DNA of 64,000 nucleotides from JBEIFW01 sp044370695 (GCA_044370695.1 JBILVB010000001.1:9443-73442), one strand, 5' to 3'. Shown: positions 34,905 through 43,790, counted from the first letter of the stretch. Numbers and translations are program-made. Notes: generated from the letters alone by a model not told the origin.

Positions 34905-35636
34905 TCAGGCGCCGGTGAACCGGGGCGGGCGCTTGTCGAGGAACGCTCGGCGCCCCTCCTGCAGGTCTGCCGAACGCCACGCCCGCTCCCGGGCCGCCTC
35001 GACGACGGGGTCGAGCTCGGGCGGCGGAGCCGATCGCTGCAGCATCGTCTTGTGCGCTGCGATCGTGAGCGGAGCCAGCGACGCGACCTGCTCGGCCCAG
35101 CCCATCGCATCGGCGAGCGTCCCGATCCGATGGACGAACCCGTTGCGGTGCAACGCCTCGGCGTCGTACGTCGAGGCGGCGAGCAGCATGTCCCGGGCGA
35201 TCGACCATCCGGTGTCGCGCGCGAGGCGCTCGACCGTCCAGTGATCGATCGACAGGCCCAGCTTGGCGGCCGGGATACCGAACCGGCTGGGGGCGCTCGC
35301 CACGCGCAGGTCACAGGACAGTGCGAGCTGCATCCCCGCACCGAGCGCCGGGCCGTCGATCGCTCCGAGCACCGGGAACGGAAGCTCGACGAACCCCCGC
35401 AGCACGGCGAACAGCGCCCGGCCGAACTCCCCGTCCTCCACCCCGCCGAGATCGGCTCCGGCGCAGAACGCCGGCGGCCGACCCGTCAACACCAGGACCC
35501 GCACCCCCGCATCCACGGCCTCGATCTGGGCCTGCCGGAGGGCGACGAGCGTGTCGTGGTCGAGTGCGTTGCGGCGGGACGGTCGATCGAGGGTGACGAG
35601 CCGAACCGAACCGAACGACTCCGAGTGCACGGTCAT
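34905..35636 (-). CDS. enoyl-CoA hydratase/isomerase family protein
   Basis: Crotonase-fold protein of 243 residues. LDRPSRRNALDHDT, AFCAGADLGG (first oxyanion loop) and IDGPALGAGMQLALSCDLR (second) are present. At the usual catalytic Glu site there is a GLSIDHW stretch, so the exact reaction (hydratase, isomerase or other) is uncertain. ATG 35636 is preferred over GTG 35645. Not obviously in an operon: 57 bp separate it from the omega-amidase gene upstream, in the same direction. Confidence 0.85.
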   Translation of the reverse strand: MTVHSESFGSVRLVTLDRPSRRNALDHDTLVALRQAQIEAVDAGVRVLVLTGRPPAFCAGADLGGVEDGEFGRALFAVLRGFVELPFPVLGAIDGPALGAGMQLALSCDLRVASAPSRFGIPAAKLGLSIDHWTVERLARDTGWSIARDMLLAASTYDAEALHRNGFVHRIGTLADAMGWAEQVASLAPLTIAAHKTMLQRSAPPPELDPVVEAARERAWRSADLQEGRRAFLDKRPPRFTGA

Positions 35637-35693
35637 GCCCGGCACCCTACGCGTGCGAACCGCCCACCGAACCCGGCCCGAAGCGGGCGGCGC

Positions 35694-36476
35694 TCAGGCC
35701 CCCGGGTAGGTGCGCCGGTCGGGCAGGAACCGGAACCGGCGGCGCACCGCCTCCACGTGGGCGGCGTCGAGCTCGGCCACGAGCAGCGCCTCGGTCCGAG
35801 ACCCGGCGGCGAGGATCTCCCCGAGCGGATCGACGATACGGGAGTCCCCGCAGTAGTCGAGTCCGCCGCCCGATCCCACCCGGTTGACCCCGACGACGTA
35901 GGCCTGGTTCTCGATCGCTCGCGCCTGCAGCAGGGCCTGCCAATGCGTGCGGCGCACCTCGGGCCAGTTGGCACAGCACAGGTAGACGTCGGTACCGGGA
36001 GCGAGTTGCCACCAGTCGTCGGCGAAGCGCAGGTCGTAACAGACGAACAGCGACACCCGCAGTCCCTCGACCGTGACGGTGACGAGGGACGACCCGGCGT
36101 CGTAGTGCTCGTGCTCGCCGCCGTAGGTGAACGGGTGCAGCTTGGCGTACCGGTGCAGGGTGCCGTCGGGGCCGGCGAGGATGCCGACGTTGCGCGGCCG
36201 GCCCGAACCCGGCGACCGCTCCGGGACCGAGCCGTAGAGCCAGATGCCGTGGTGGGCAGCCTGGGCGAGCATCCACTGCGACGTGGGGCCGCCCTCGTCC
36301 TCGGCGACGCGTTCCGGCGCCATCGAGAACCCGACCGCGAACATCTCCGCCAACACGACGATCCGCGCGCCAGCCGCCGCGGCCGCCGCGATCGTCGGCT
36401 CGAGCCGGGCGCAGGTGGCGTCCCGGTCCTCCCAGGAGATGTCGTGCTGGATCGCTGCGATCCGCACGGCGCTCAC
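35694..36476 (-). CDS. carbon-nitrogen hydrolase, probable omega-amidase
   Basis: Nitrilase-superfamily protein of 260 residues. Glu in VVLAEMF, Lys in AKLHPF and Cys in FVCYDLRF form the catalytic triad. CYDLRFADDWW and NWPEVRRTHW are characteristic of Nit2/YafV-type omega-amidases, which hydrolyse 2-oxoglutaramate or 2-oxosuccinamate. GTG 36476 overlaps the stop of the aminotransferase gene by 4 nt. The pairing with a glutamine-transaminase-like enzyme strongly supports this reading. Confidence 0.85.
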   Translation of the reverse strand: MSAVRIAAIQHDISWEDRDATCARLEPTIAAAAAAGARIVVLAEMFAVGFSMAPERVAEDEGGPTSQWMLAQAAHHGIWLYGSVPERSPGSGRPRNVGILAGPDGTLHRYAKLHPFTYGGEHEHYDAGSSLVTVTVEGLRVSLFVCYDLRFADDWWQLAPGTDVYLCCANWPEVRRTHWQALLQARAIENQAYVVGVNRVGSGGGLDYCGDSRIVDPLGEILAAGSRTEALLVAELDAAHVEAVRRRFRFLPDRRTYPGA

Positions 36477-37672
36477 GACCCCACCCGGGCGGTCTCGAGC
36501 ATCCCACCGGCCCGCAGCCCGGTCAGGCGGGCGACAGCCTCGTCGAGCACCTCCGGCCTCTTGCAGAAGGCGAATCGCACCAGCGAGCGCCCGGCGCGCC
36601 GGTCGTCGTAGAAGACGACGTTCGGGATCGCGACCACGCCACACCGTTCGGGAAGGCTGCGGCAGAACGCCATCCCGTCATCGGTACCGAACGGCCGAAC
36701 GTCGGTCGTGACGAAGTAGGTGCCCGCCGGCCGGAACACCTCGAACCCGGCGGCGGCGAGCCCGGCGCACAGCCGGTCCCGCTTGGCTTCGAGATCGGCC
36801 CGGAAGCCGGAGAAGTACTCCTCCCCGAGGCCCAGACCGTGGGCGACGGCCGCCTGCAGGGGTCCGGCCGACACGTAGGTGAGGAACTGCTTCACGGTCC
36901 GGACCGCCGACACGAGCGCTGCGGGCGCGGTGACCCACCCCACCTTCCAACCGGTGAAGCTGAAGGTCTTGCCGGCCGAGCCGATCGTGACCGTGCGTTC
37001 CCACATGCCCGGCAGCGTCGCGATCGGGACGTGGGGGATCCCGTCGTAGGTGAGGTGCTCGTAGACCTCGTCGGCCACCACGATCAGGTCGTGCTCGATC
37101 GCCAGCTCGGCGATCGACGCAAGTTCGTCACGCCGCAGCACCGTCCCGGTCGGATTGTGCGGGGTGTTCAACAGCAGGACCCGGGTGCGGGCCGTGATCG
37201 CGTCACGCAGCGCGTCGAGGTCGAGCGCGAACGACGGCGGGCGCAGCGTCACCGGCCGTCGGATCGCGCCGGCCATCGCGATGCATGCGGCGTAGCTGTC
37301 GTAGAACGGCTCCAGCGCGACGACCTCGTCGCCCGTCTCCAACAACGCCAACAGCGACGCGGCGATCGCTTCGGTGGCGCCGGCGGTCACGAGCACCTCG
37401 GTGTCGGGGTCGGGCGTCAGGCCGTAACAGCGCCGTTGGTGATCGGCGATCGCGTGACGCAGCGGGGCGATTCCCGGCCCGGGCGGGTACTGGTTGCCCC
37501 GGCCAGCCACGATGTCCGCCGCAGCGATCGCCGCCATCTCGGCGGGCCCGTCGGTGTCGGGGAACCCCTGGCCGAGGTTGATCGAGCCAGTGGCCGTGGC
37601 GAGGGCCGACATCTCGGCGAAGATCGTGGTGCCGAAGCCCTGGAGTCGGCTGGCGAGGTGGGGCTGGCGCAC
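36473..37672 (-). CDS. class I/II aminotransferase (glutamine transaminase K / MtnE-like)
   Basis: PLP enzyme of 399 residues. Typical marks: GQGFPDTDGP, NTPHNPTGTV, VADEVYEHL and the PLP lysine in SAGKTFSFTGWKVGW, then RFAFCKR (substrate carboxylate Arg). This resembles kynurenine/glutamine transaminases and YbdL. With the omega-amidase it would convert a 2-oxo acid plus glutamine to amino acid and 2-oxoglutaramate, then to 2-oxoglutarate. GTG 37672 is the only reasonable start. It is divergent from the lipoprotein gene. Confidence 0.87.
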   Translation of the reverse strand: MRQPHLASRLQGFGTTIFAEMSALATATGSINLGQGFPDTDGPAEMAAIAAADIVAGRGNQYPPGPGIAPLRHAIADHQRRCYGLTPDPDTEVLVTAGATEAIAASLLALLETGDEVVALEPFYDSYAACIAMAGAIRRPVTLRPPSFALDLDALRDAITARTRVLLLNTPHNPTGTVLRRDELASIAELAIEHDLIVVADEVYEHLTYDGIPHVPIATLPGMWERTVTIGSAGKTFSFTGWKVGWVTAPAALVSAVRTVKQFLTYVSAGPLQAAVAHGLGLGEEYFSGFRADLEAKRDRLCAGLAAAGFEVFRPAGTYFVTTDVRPFGTDDGMAFCRSLPERCGVVAIPNVVFYDDRRAGRSLVRFAFCKRPEVLDEAVARLTGLRAGGMLETARVGS

Positions 37673-37729
37673 GGCGACATTCGACCACAGCCCGACGGTC
37701 GTGACGGTGGGGAGCGTGATCGACGACCG

Positions 37730-37735
37730 TAGGCT
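37730..37735 (+). promoter_or_regulatory. candidate -10 box (TAGGCT) for a leaderless lipoprotein mRNA
   Basis: TAGGCT ends 7 nt before ATG 37743 and no ribosome site is present, as expected for a leaderless transcript. Identical hexamer to that before the Hsp70 gene. Confidence 0.45.
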
Positions 37736-37742
37736 CCGTGCG

Positions 37743-38393
37743 ATGCGCCTCCCCGTCGTCGCCGCTGCTGCGCTCGCCACCGTCGTGCTCGGCGGGTGCT
37801 CGTCCGGTGACGGTGCTGCGACGACGACGACCGCCGTCGTCACGGCGGCGCCGGGCACCGGAGCGGCCGTGACTGCGCCGGCGACCACCGCAGCGAGCGG
37901 CGGGACGGTGTCGATCCCCGGCCTCGAGACGGACCTGATCCGTCAGTTCCTCGTGCAGTTCGGCGGTGGCCTCAACCCGACCGACGCCGAGCTCTCCTGC
38001 GTCACCGGCGCGCTCCCGGCCGGCACCATCGACAAGATCCTGGCCGACTTCGGTCGCACCCAGGCCGACCTGGGCACGCTCGTCGCCCCGATCGTGCGCG
38101 CCGTGGTCGGATGCCGGCCGGCGTCGATCCTCGACGCCGTCGGACGTCAGCTCACGCAGGCCGACCCGGCGCTCGCTCTCTCCCGCGACCAGACCGCCTG
38201 CGTCGTCGGCGGGTTCCTCGACGTGGTCGCCGCCAATCCCTCCCTCATCAACGTGGTGCTCGGCGGCACGCGGATCGGTGGTCTGCCCGCCGACGTCCGC
38301 ACCCGGATCACCACCGAACTCACCCCGAAGGTGCAGGCCTGCGTCGGTGCCGACACCACCGCCAAGGTCCTCGCCGCCGTCGACCGCCTCTGA
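37743..38393 (+). CDS. lipoprotein of unknown function
   Basis: Protein of 216 residues. The signal peptide MRLPVVAAAALATVVLGGC ends in a lipobox (LGGC), followed by a Thr/Ala-rich stalk. The mature part is helical with three regularly placed Cys (SCVTG, VGCRP, ACVVG and a late ACVG), which looks like repeated small helical units. No family is recognised. It is the first of a row with a glycosyltransferase 2 nt downstream and a small membrane protein, so it may act at the envelope. Confidence 0.75.
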   Translation: MRLPVVAAAALATVVLGGCSSGDGAATTTTAVVTAAPGTGAAVTAPATTAASGGTVSIPGLETDLIRQFLVQFGGGLNPTDAELSCVTGALPAGTIDKILADFGRTQADLGTLVAPIVRAVVGCRPASILDAVGRQLTQADPALALSRDQTACVVGGFLDVVAANPSLINVVLGGTRIGGLPADVRTRITTELTPKVQACVGADTTAKVLAAVDRL

Positions 38394-38395
38394 CG

Positions 38396-39472
38396 ATGAT
38401 GCGCCGGCCACTCGCCGTGTGCTGCTCGTTCCGGCTCGGCCGGCCCGACGGCGTGTCGGTCGTGGCGGCGTCGTGGATCCGGGCCCTGCAGCGGCTCGGT
38501 TGGGAGACCCGCACCGTCGCCGGCGACGGTGCGGTCGATCGGCTGGTCCCGGGGTTGGCGCTCGAGGCCACCGAGGCACCACACCCCGACGAGGTGCGTG
38601 ACGCCTTCGCCGGCGCGGACCTCGTGCTCGTCGAGAACCTGCTCACGATCCCGCTACGCCTCGACGCGTCCCGGGTCGTCGCCGGCGTCCTGGCCGGCCG
38701 TCCGGCGCTGCTCCACCACCACGACCCGCCGTGGCAGCGGGCCCGCCTGGCGCACGTCACCGCCCTCCCCGTCGACGACCCGGCGTGGCGCCACGTGACG
38801 ATCAACCGCCTGACCGAGCGCGAGTTCGCCGAGCGTGGCCTGCGCGCAACCACGATCTACAACGGGTTCGCGCTCGATCCGGCCCCGCCCGAGGCCGCCG
38901 TTGCGCTGCGCCGACGGATGGGGATCGATCCGGGTGAGCGCCTGCTGCTGCACCCGGTGCGGGCGATCGAACGCAAGGACGTCCCCCGGGCGGTCGCGCT
39001 CGCCGAGGCCGTCGGGGCCACCTATTGGTTGCCGGGGCCGGCCGAGGAGGGGTACGGGCCGACGCTGGAGCGGATCCTCGCCGCCGCCCGCATCCCGGTT
39101 CGGCGCGATCCGCTCGCCGCCGGCGACCTCGCTGCGGCCTACGGCGCGGCGGACGCCGTCGTGTTCCCCTCGACCTGGGAGGGCTTCGGCAACCCGCCGG
39201 TCGAGGCCGCCCTGACCGGGCGCCCGGTGGTGGTCGGCGACTACCCGGTCGCCGCCGAGTTGCGCGCCCTCGGGTTCCGGTGGCTGCCCGTCGACCCCGC
39301 CGCCCTCGCCCGTGCGCTCGACGACCCGGCGGCGCTGGCCCCCGATCTCGCGCACAACCGAGCCGTCGCCCTGGAGCACCTCTCCGAAGCGAGGATGACC
39401 GCCGCCATCGGGGCCGTGCTGGCCGAGCCCGGTTGGCTCCCCGACGCCATCCGGGCCACGATCGGATCGTGA
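38396..39472 (+). CDS. GT4-like glycosyltransferase
   Basis: Protein of 358 residues with the GT-B plan: an N-terminal domain with RPDGVSVVAASW, and a C-terminal domain whose FPSTWEGFGNPPVEAALTGR includes the E-x7-E donor-sugar motif of family GT4. The sugar and acceptor are unknown. ATG 38396 (or 38399) lies 2 nt after the lipoprotein stop. Its stop overlaps the start of a small membrane protein gene (GTGA at 39469). Confidence 0.83.
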   Translation: MMRRPLAVCCSFRLGRPDGVSVVAASWIRALQRLGWETRTVAGDGAVDRLVPGLALEATEAPHPDEVRDAFAGADLVLVENLLTIPLRLDASRVVAGVLAGRPALLHHHDPPWQRARLAHVTALPVDDPAWRHVTINRLTEREFAERGLRATTIYNGFALDPAPPEAAVALRRRMGIDPGERLLLHPVRAIERKDVPRAVALAEAVGATYWLPGPAEEGYGPTLERILAAARIPVRRDPLAAGDLAAAYGAADAVVFPSTWEGFGNPPVEAALTGRPVVVGDYPVAAELRALGFRWLPVDPAALARALDDPAALAPDLAHNRAVALEHLSEARMTAAIGAVLAEPGWLPDAIRATIGS

Positions 39473-39729
39473 CCACGCCCACCGATCCCGTGCGCGCCCG
39501 GCGCGCCCAGGTCGCCCGCTGGACGCTGCTTGCGAACCGGATCGGCTGGTTGTGCATGGCCGTCGCGATGGCGGTGTTCGTGTTCGCCTTCGCGATGGGC
39601 TTCACCCCGGCCGTCGTCACGGTGATCACGGTCGCCCTCGTGGTCGGCTCGGTCCTGCTCGCCCCGTCGATCGTGCTCGGCTACGCCGTCAAGGCCGCCG
39701 AACGCGAGGACCGGGCCCGAGGCCTGTGA
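39469..39729 (+). CDS. small two-helix membrane protein
   Basis: Protein of 86 residues: a basic N-terminus, two membrane helices (about 25-48 and 50-72) and a charged tail. No family recognised. GTG 39469 overlaps the glycosyltransferase stop by 4 nt, so it may be a membrane partner of that enzyme. Confidence 0.75.
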   Translation: MTTPTDPVRARRAQVARWTLLANRIGWLCMAVAMAVFVFAFAMGFTPAVVTVITVALVVGSVLLAPSIVLGYAVKAAEREDRARGL

Positions 39730-39743
39730 CGCCGGGTCGGATG

Positions 39744-39759
39744 GTTACTCTTCGGTAGC
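39744..39759. promoter_or_regulatory. 16-bp imperfect inverted repeat before the TetR gene
   Basis: GTTACT-CTTC-GGTAGC ends 1 nt before the TetR start ATG 39761. With the flanking G and C the outer arms pair except for one position. It has the same arm sequence and 4-nt spacer as the sites at 21103 and 52431, and suggests self-repression. Confidence 0.55.
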
Positions 39760-39760
39760 C

Positions 39761-40342
39761 ATGTCGTCCCGCCTCCCCGCACCCGAGCGCCGGTCCCAAC
39801 TGCTCGACGTGGCCCTGGCGGTGTTCGCCCGCAAGGGGTTCCACGACACCTCGATGAACGACGTCGCCGATGCCGCCGGGGTGACGAAACCCGTGCTCTA
39901 CCAGCACTGGGGCTCCAAGAACGCCCTCTATCTCGCCGTGCTCGACGAGGCCGGCAACCGGCTCGTCGAGACGATCGCCAAGGCCACCGCACCCGAGCCG
40001 AACGGCCACGACAAGGTGTTCGCCGGCTTTGCGGCGTACTTCCGCCTCGTCGCCGAGGACCATTCGCCGTTCCAGGTGCTCTTCGACGACAGCCACCGCA
40101 CCGAAGAGTTCGCCGAAGCCACCCGAGGGGTCGAGGACGCGATCGCGGCCGGGATCGCACCGCTGATCACCGCCGACATCGACCCGGAACACCAGCAGTT
40201 GCTCGCCCGGGCGATCGTCGGCCTCGCCGAGACCGTCGCCCGGCACCTCGTCACGAGCGGCAAGCCGTTCGACCCGGACCGCGCCGCTCGACAGGCCACC
40301 GATCTCGCCTGGTCGGGCCTACGCGGCGTTCGCCGCGTGTGA
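39761..40342 (+). CDS. TetR family transcriptional regulator
   Basis: Protein of 193 residues. The N-terminal helix-turn-helix is clear: FARKGFHDTSMNDVADAAGV followed by TKPVLYQHWGSKNALYLAVL. The C-terminal ligand domain is helical; the effector could be an acyl-CoA or lipid but cannot be read. A palindrome lies directly before the start codon, and similar ones stand before the acyl-CoA dehydrogenase and dxs/SDR genes. It overlaps the following membrane glycosyltransferase-like gene by 4 nt. Confidence 0.9.
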   Translation: MSSRLPAPERRSQLLDVALAVFARKGFHDTSMNDVADAAGVTKPVLYQHWGSKNALYLAVLDEAGNRLVETIAKATAPEPNGHDKVFAGFAAYFRLVAEDHSPFQVLFDDSHRTEEFAEATRGVEDAIAAGIAPLITADIDPEHQQLLARAIVGLAETVARHLVTSGKPFDPDRAARQATDLAWSGLRGVRRV

Positions 40343-42153
40343 CCGGACCGGGCACCGCCCCCCGCCTGCGATCACTCCTGCTGGAGTCGCTCGCGACCGG
40401 GTCGGCCAGCGTGGCCGCCGCCGCCGTCCACCTCCAGCTGTGGCGGGCCGAGTCCTGGCGGCGGCCGTGGCTGGTGTTCAACGACGCGATCTACTACCAG
40501 ACGCTCGTCCAGGGGATGCTCGACCACGGCACCTACCGGTCGAACCCGTCCGTCGGGTGGCCGTTCGGCCTCGACGCTCGCGACGTGCCCGAGGGCGCAG
40601 AGAACCTGCATTGGTTGATGCTCCGCCTGCTCGGCGCGATCGGCGGCGCAGCGTTCGCTCTCAACGTGTTCTACGTGCTCACCTTCGCGACCACGGCCGC
40701 TGCCGCGCACGCGGTGCTCCGGGTGCTCGGGGTCCGACGCCTCACGGCTGCGGTCGGCGGCGTGCTGTACGCCTTCGCCCCCTACCACTTCCTGCGCGGA
40801 CAGAACCACGTCTTCCTGTCGTCGTACGCGCTCGTTCCCGTAGGGGTGCTCGTGGCGTTGTGGCTCCTCGGGCCGGACCCGATCCGGTCCTGGCGGGACC
40901 GACGCCTGCTCGGCGCGGCGGCCGCGATGGTCGCGCTCGCCTCGACCGGGGCCTACTACCTCGTCTTCTGCACCGTGCTGATCGTCGTGGCCGGTTCGGT
41001 CGCTGCGCTGCGCGATCGCCGGCTCACACCGGTCCTCGGGGCCGGGGCCCTCGGGGCCGTCGGCGCAGCGACCGCGACGCTCCACCTCGCCCCGAGCCTG
41101 TGGTTCTGGGTGACCGAGGGGCGCAACACCTCGGTCGTGCAGCGCGGCGTGTTCGAGACCGAGGACTACGGCCTGCGGATCTCGCAGCTCTTCGCACCCC
41201 GCGACCACCACCGCATCGATGCGCTCGCCCGCCTCACCGAGGACGCCCGCAGCACCGTGCTGCGAGGCGAGTTCGGCCAGCAACTCGGCCTGGTCGGTGC
41301 GATCGGTCTGGCTGCGGTGCTCGGCGTCGCCGTGCTCGCCGCGGCCGGGCGGCGCAGCGACGGCGCACCCTGGCCGCAGCTGCGACGGCTCGCCGTGCTC
41401 ACCGTCCCACTGCTGGTCGTGGCGACGGTCAGCGGCTTGTCCCTGTTCGCCTCCGCGGCCGGGCTCGCCACGTTCCGGGCGTGGAACCGCACCTCGATCG
41501 TGCTGGCGTTCGTCGGGCTGGCGGCGGTCTGCCTGCTGCTCGACGCGCTCGCCGCGCGGGCTCCGTCGCGACGGATCCTCGGCGTGCTGCCGATCGCCGT
41601 GCTCGCGGTCGGCCTGGTCGACCAGACCTCGGCGGCCGACGTGCCCCGCTGGCACGAGCAGCGCACGACCGGACGCTCGACGGCGGCGTTCTTCCGCGAC
41701 CTCGCCGGTGCGCTCGGCCCCGGCGGGACCGTGTGGGTGATGCCTCATCGCGTGTTCCCCGAATCCGGCATCGACTGCTACGACGGCCTCATCGGCTACC
41801 TCTACGAACCCGAGCTGCGCTGGAGCACGGGGTTCATGAGCGGTCGTCACCCCGAGTACCCGCTCGCGCTGGCGACCCGACCGCCCGGCGCGCGCTACGA
41901 CGCCGTGGCGGCCATCGGATTCCAGGCCGTGCTGCTCGACCGCTGGCTCACGGTCCCGGTCGAGGCCGGCGAGACCCGACCCGAGGTGATCGAGGCAGCG
42001 ACCACGGCCGAACTGGGCCCGCCCGTCGCGGCGTCGCAGGACGGGCGCTACGTGTGGTGGGACCTCAGGCCCCGGGCCGCGTCGCTGCGAGGCCGCCTCG
42101 GTGCCGACGCCACTGCCGCGCTGGCCGCCGAGGCGCTGGCGTCGACCCCCTGA
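40339..42153 (+). CDS. multi-pass GT-C-like membrane protein
   Basis: Protein of 604 residues with about ten or more membrane helices in the first 430 residues, then a soluble C-terminal domain. The segment FNDAIYYQTLVQGMLDHGTY after the first helix resembles the first external loop of GT-C glycosyltransferases, where an acidic residue acts in catalysis. The substrate would be a polyprenyl-linked sugar. GTG 40339 overlaps the TetR stop by 4 nt, an unusual regulator-first arrangement that suggests the regulator controls this gene too. Confidence 0.7.
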   Translation: MTGPGTAPRLRSLLLESLATGSASVAAAAVHLQLWRAESWRRPWLVFNDAIYYQTLVQGMLDHGTYRSNPSVGWPFGLDARDVPEGAENLHWLMLRLLGAIGGAAFALNVFYVLTFATTAAAAHAVLRVLGVRRLTAAVGGVLYAFAPYHFLRGQNHVFLSSYALVPVGVLVALWLLGPDPIRSWRDRRLLGAAAAMVALASTGAYYLVFCTVLIVVAGSVAALRDRRLTPVLGAGALGAVGAATATLHLAPSLWFWVTEGRNTSVVQRGVFETEDYGLRISQLFAPRDHHRIDALARLTEDARSTVLRGEFGQQLGLVGAIGLAAVLGVAVLAAAGRRSDGAPWPQLRRLAVLTVPLLVVATVSGLSLFASAAGLATFRAWNRTSIVLAFVGLAAVCLLLDALAARAPSRRILGVLPIAVLAVGLVDQTSAADVPRWHEQRTTGRSTAAFFRDLAGALGPGGTVWVMPHRVFPESGIDCYDGLIGYLYEPELRWSTGFMSGRHPEYPLALATRPPGARYDAVAAIGFQAVLLDRWLTVPVEAGETRPEVIEAATTAELGPPVAASQDGRYVWWDLRPRAASLRGRLGADATAALAAEALASTP

Positions 42154-42189
42154 GCGCACCGGCTCCGGTCGGGGCCGTCGGGGCCACCC

Positions 42190-42621
42190 TCACGATGCGG
42201 CGGCGCGCACCCGTCCGAGGCCCAGGTCGACGAGGTCTCGGGCGCCGTCGTCCATGCGCTTGCGGTGCACGGCGACCTCGCCGACCACGTCGCCGCCGAG
42301 CCACCGGACCATCGACGCGATCTTGCCGACCGTTCCCCCGGGGTTCAGGGCGTAGGTGCAGTAGGCCACGACGCGCTTGCCCCGCATCGCCGGCAGGTTC
42401 TTGATCCGCCCGGCACGCCCGGGCCGCTGGCCGACGACGAAGATCCCGTCGGTCCACGACCCCACGTAGACCAGGTCCGCTTCCGACAACGCCTGAAGAT
42501 CGACCTCGACCGCCGGGCACACCGTCACCCCGACACCCGCCTCGGCCAGACCATCGGCCACGCGCTCGGCGACGTAGCGCGTGTTCCCCGTCAAGCTCTC
42601 GTAGATCACCACGGCCTTCAT
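42190..42621 (-). CDS. flavodoxin domain protein
   Basis: Protein of 143 residues with the FMN phosphate loop SLTGNTRYVAE after the first strand, and YVGSWTDG and CTYALNPGG at the other flavin loops. Likely a small electron carrier or flavodoxin-like quinone reductase. ATG 42621. The flavin reductase gene ends 36 bp upstream in the same direction, which suggests shared flavin chemistry. Confidence 0.85.
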   Translation of the reverse strand: MKAVVIYESLTGNTRYVAERVADGLAEAGVGVTVCPAVEVDLQALSEADLVYVGSWTDGIFVVGQRPGRAGRIKNLPAMRGKRVVAYCTYALNPGGTVGKIASMVRWLGGDVVGEVAVHRKRMDDGARDLVDLGLGRVRAAAS

Positions 42622-42657
42622 CGGGGACTATCTCTAGCAGCCCGGCGGCCCGCCCGG

Positions 42658-43221
42658 TCACCCGCCATAGTTCATGCGGGTGTCCTCCATCCGCAGCACC
42701 GGGGTGCCCTCGGGCTTGAGGAACCCGCAGTCGACGACCTCGCCGACGAACAGCGTGTGGTTCCCGAAGCGAGGTGCCGACCGCACGGCGCAGTCGAGGA
42801 ACGAGGCGGACAGGTCGAGCACGGGCGCTCCCGTCGCGCGCTCGTGGTAGCCGAAGCCGTTGAGCGTGCGGGCCTCGAGGTCGACGGCGACCGGCTTGGT
42901 GAACTTGCGGATGATCGCCCGGTCCTCGCGGTCGACGAAACAGACGCTGAACACCCCCGAGGACTCGATCAGCTCGTGGGTGACCGCATCGTTCTCGACG
43001 CCGATCGCGACGAGCTTGGGCTCGAAGCTCACCTGCGTCAGCCAGTTGAGGGCCATACCGTTGCGGCGCCCGGCGAGGTCGGTGGAGCCGATCACGTAGA
43101 GACCGGAGGGCACCGTCCACAGGACCCGGCGCCGCAGGCGGTCGTACGCGTCACGGGAGGCGTCGTCGTCGTCGACCCAGCTGGGGAACGGCCCCACGGA
43201 ACCCTCGGCGGAAGCGGACAT
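42658..43221 (-). CDS. flavin reductase family protein
   Basis: Protein of 187 residues of the FMN-binding split-barrel flavin reductase group: YVIGSTDLAGRRNGMALNWLTQVSF and VSFEPKLVAIGVE match the flavin-binding strands, and GNHTLFVGEVVD the later strand. It supplies reduced flavin to a monooxygenase or reduces a small substrate. ATG 43221. Divergent from the ferritin-like gene. Confidence 0.87.
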   Translation of the reverse strand: MSASAEGSVGPFPSWVDDDDASRDAYDRLRRRVLWTVPSGLYVIGSTDLAGRRNGMALNWLTQVSFEPKLVAIGVENDAVTHELIESSGVFSVCFVDREDRAIIRKFTKPVAVDLEARTLNGFGYHERATGAPVLDLSASFLDCAVRSAPRFGNHTLFVGEVVDCGFLKPEGTPVLRMEDTRMNYGG

Positions 43222-43283
43222 CGCCCGAACGTAGGGACCTTGTCCCCTGATCGACGAGCCGGACCGGGCCCGACGATGGGCCC

Positions 43284-43790
43284 ATGGTGCTGCCCCGCGA
43301 ACCTCCGGCCGGCCTCACCGTGGCCGAGGCCGACCTCTACCGCCATCTCGTCGCGCACATCGACACCGAAGTGGGCCTCGTGGAGAGCTACGAACAGCTC
43401 GGCCGGGACACGGGCTCGGCGTACATCGAGTTCGTCGGACGCCTGATCGCCGAGGACGAGCGTCGCCACCATCGGCTGTTCGCCGAGTGGGCCGCCGCGC
43501 TCGTCGCGCTCGCCGAACTGCGCGAGCAGGACGTCGGCGCCGTGCCGGTGCCGAACCCCGAGCCCGACCCGGCGCAGGTGCTGTCGCGCATCGACGCCCT
43601 CCTCGCCATCGAGCAACACGACCTGGGGGAGATCGAGCGCCTGCGTCGGACGGTGCGCGACGTGCGCAACACGACCCTGTGGCCGGTCCTGCTCGACGCG
43701 ATGGCCCTCGACACCGAGAAGCATCTCCGCCTGTTGCGGTTCGTACGGGACCACGCCCGGCGAACGCTGCGCTACGACCACCCGCGCTGA
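43284..43790 (+). CDS. ferritin-like di-iron helix-bundle protein
   Basis: Protein of 168 residues predicted as a four-helix bundle. Metal-ligand patterns on successive helices: HIDTEVGLVESYE, AEDERRHH, IEQHDLGEIE and ALDTEKHLRLL, giving two ExxH motifs and extra Glu. This fits the ferritin-like/rubrerythrin fold, although no rubredoxin-type Cys are present. It may handle iron or peroxide. Next to two flavin proteins read away from it. Confidence 0.72.
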   Translation: MVLPREPPAGLTVAEADLYRHLVAHIDTEVGLVESYEQLGRDTGSAYIEFVGRLIAEDERRHHRLFAEWAAALVALAELREQDVGAVPVPNPEPDPAQVLSRIDALLAIEQHDLGEIERLRRTVRDVRNTTLWPVLLDAMALDTEKHLRLLRFVRDHARRTLRYDHPR

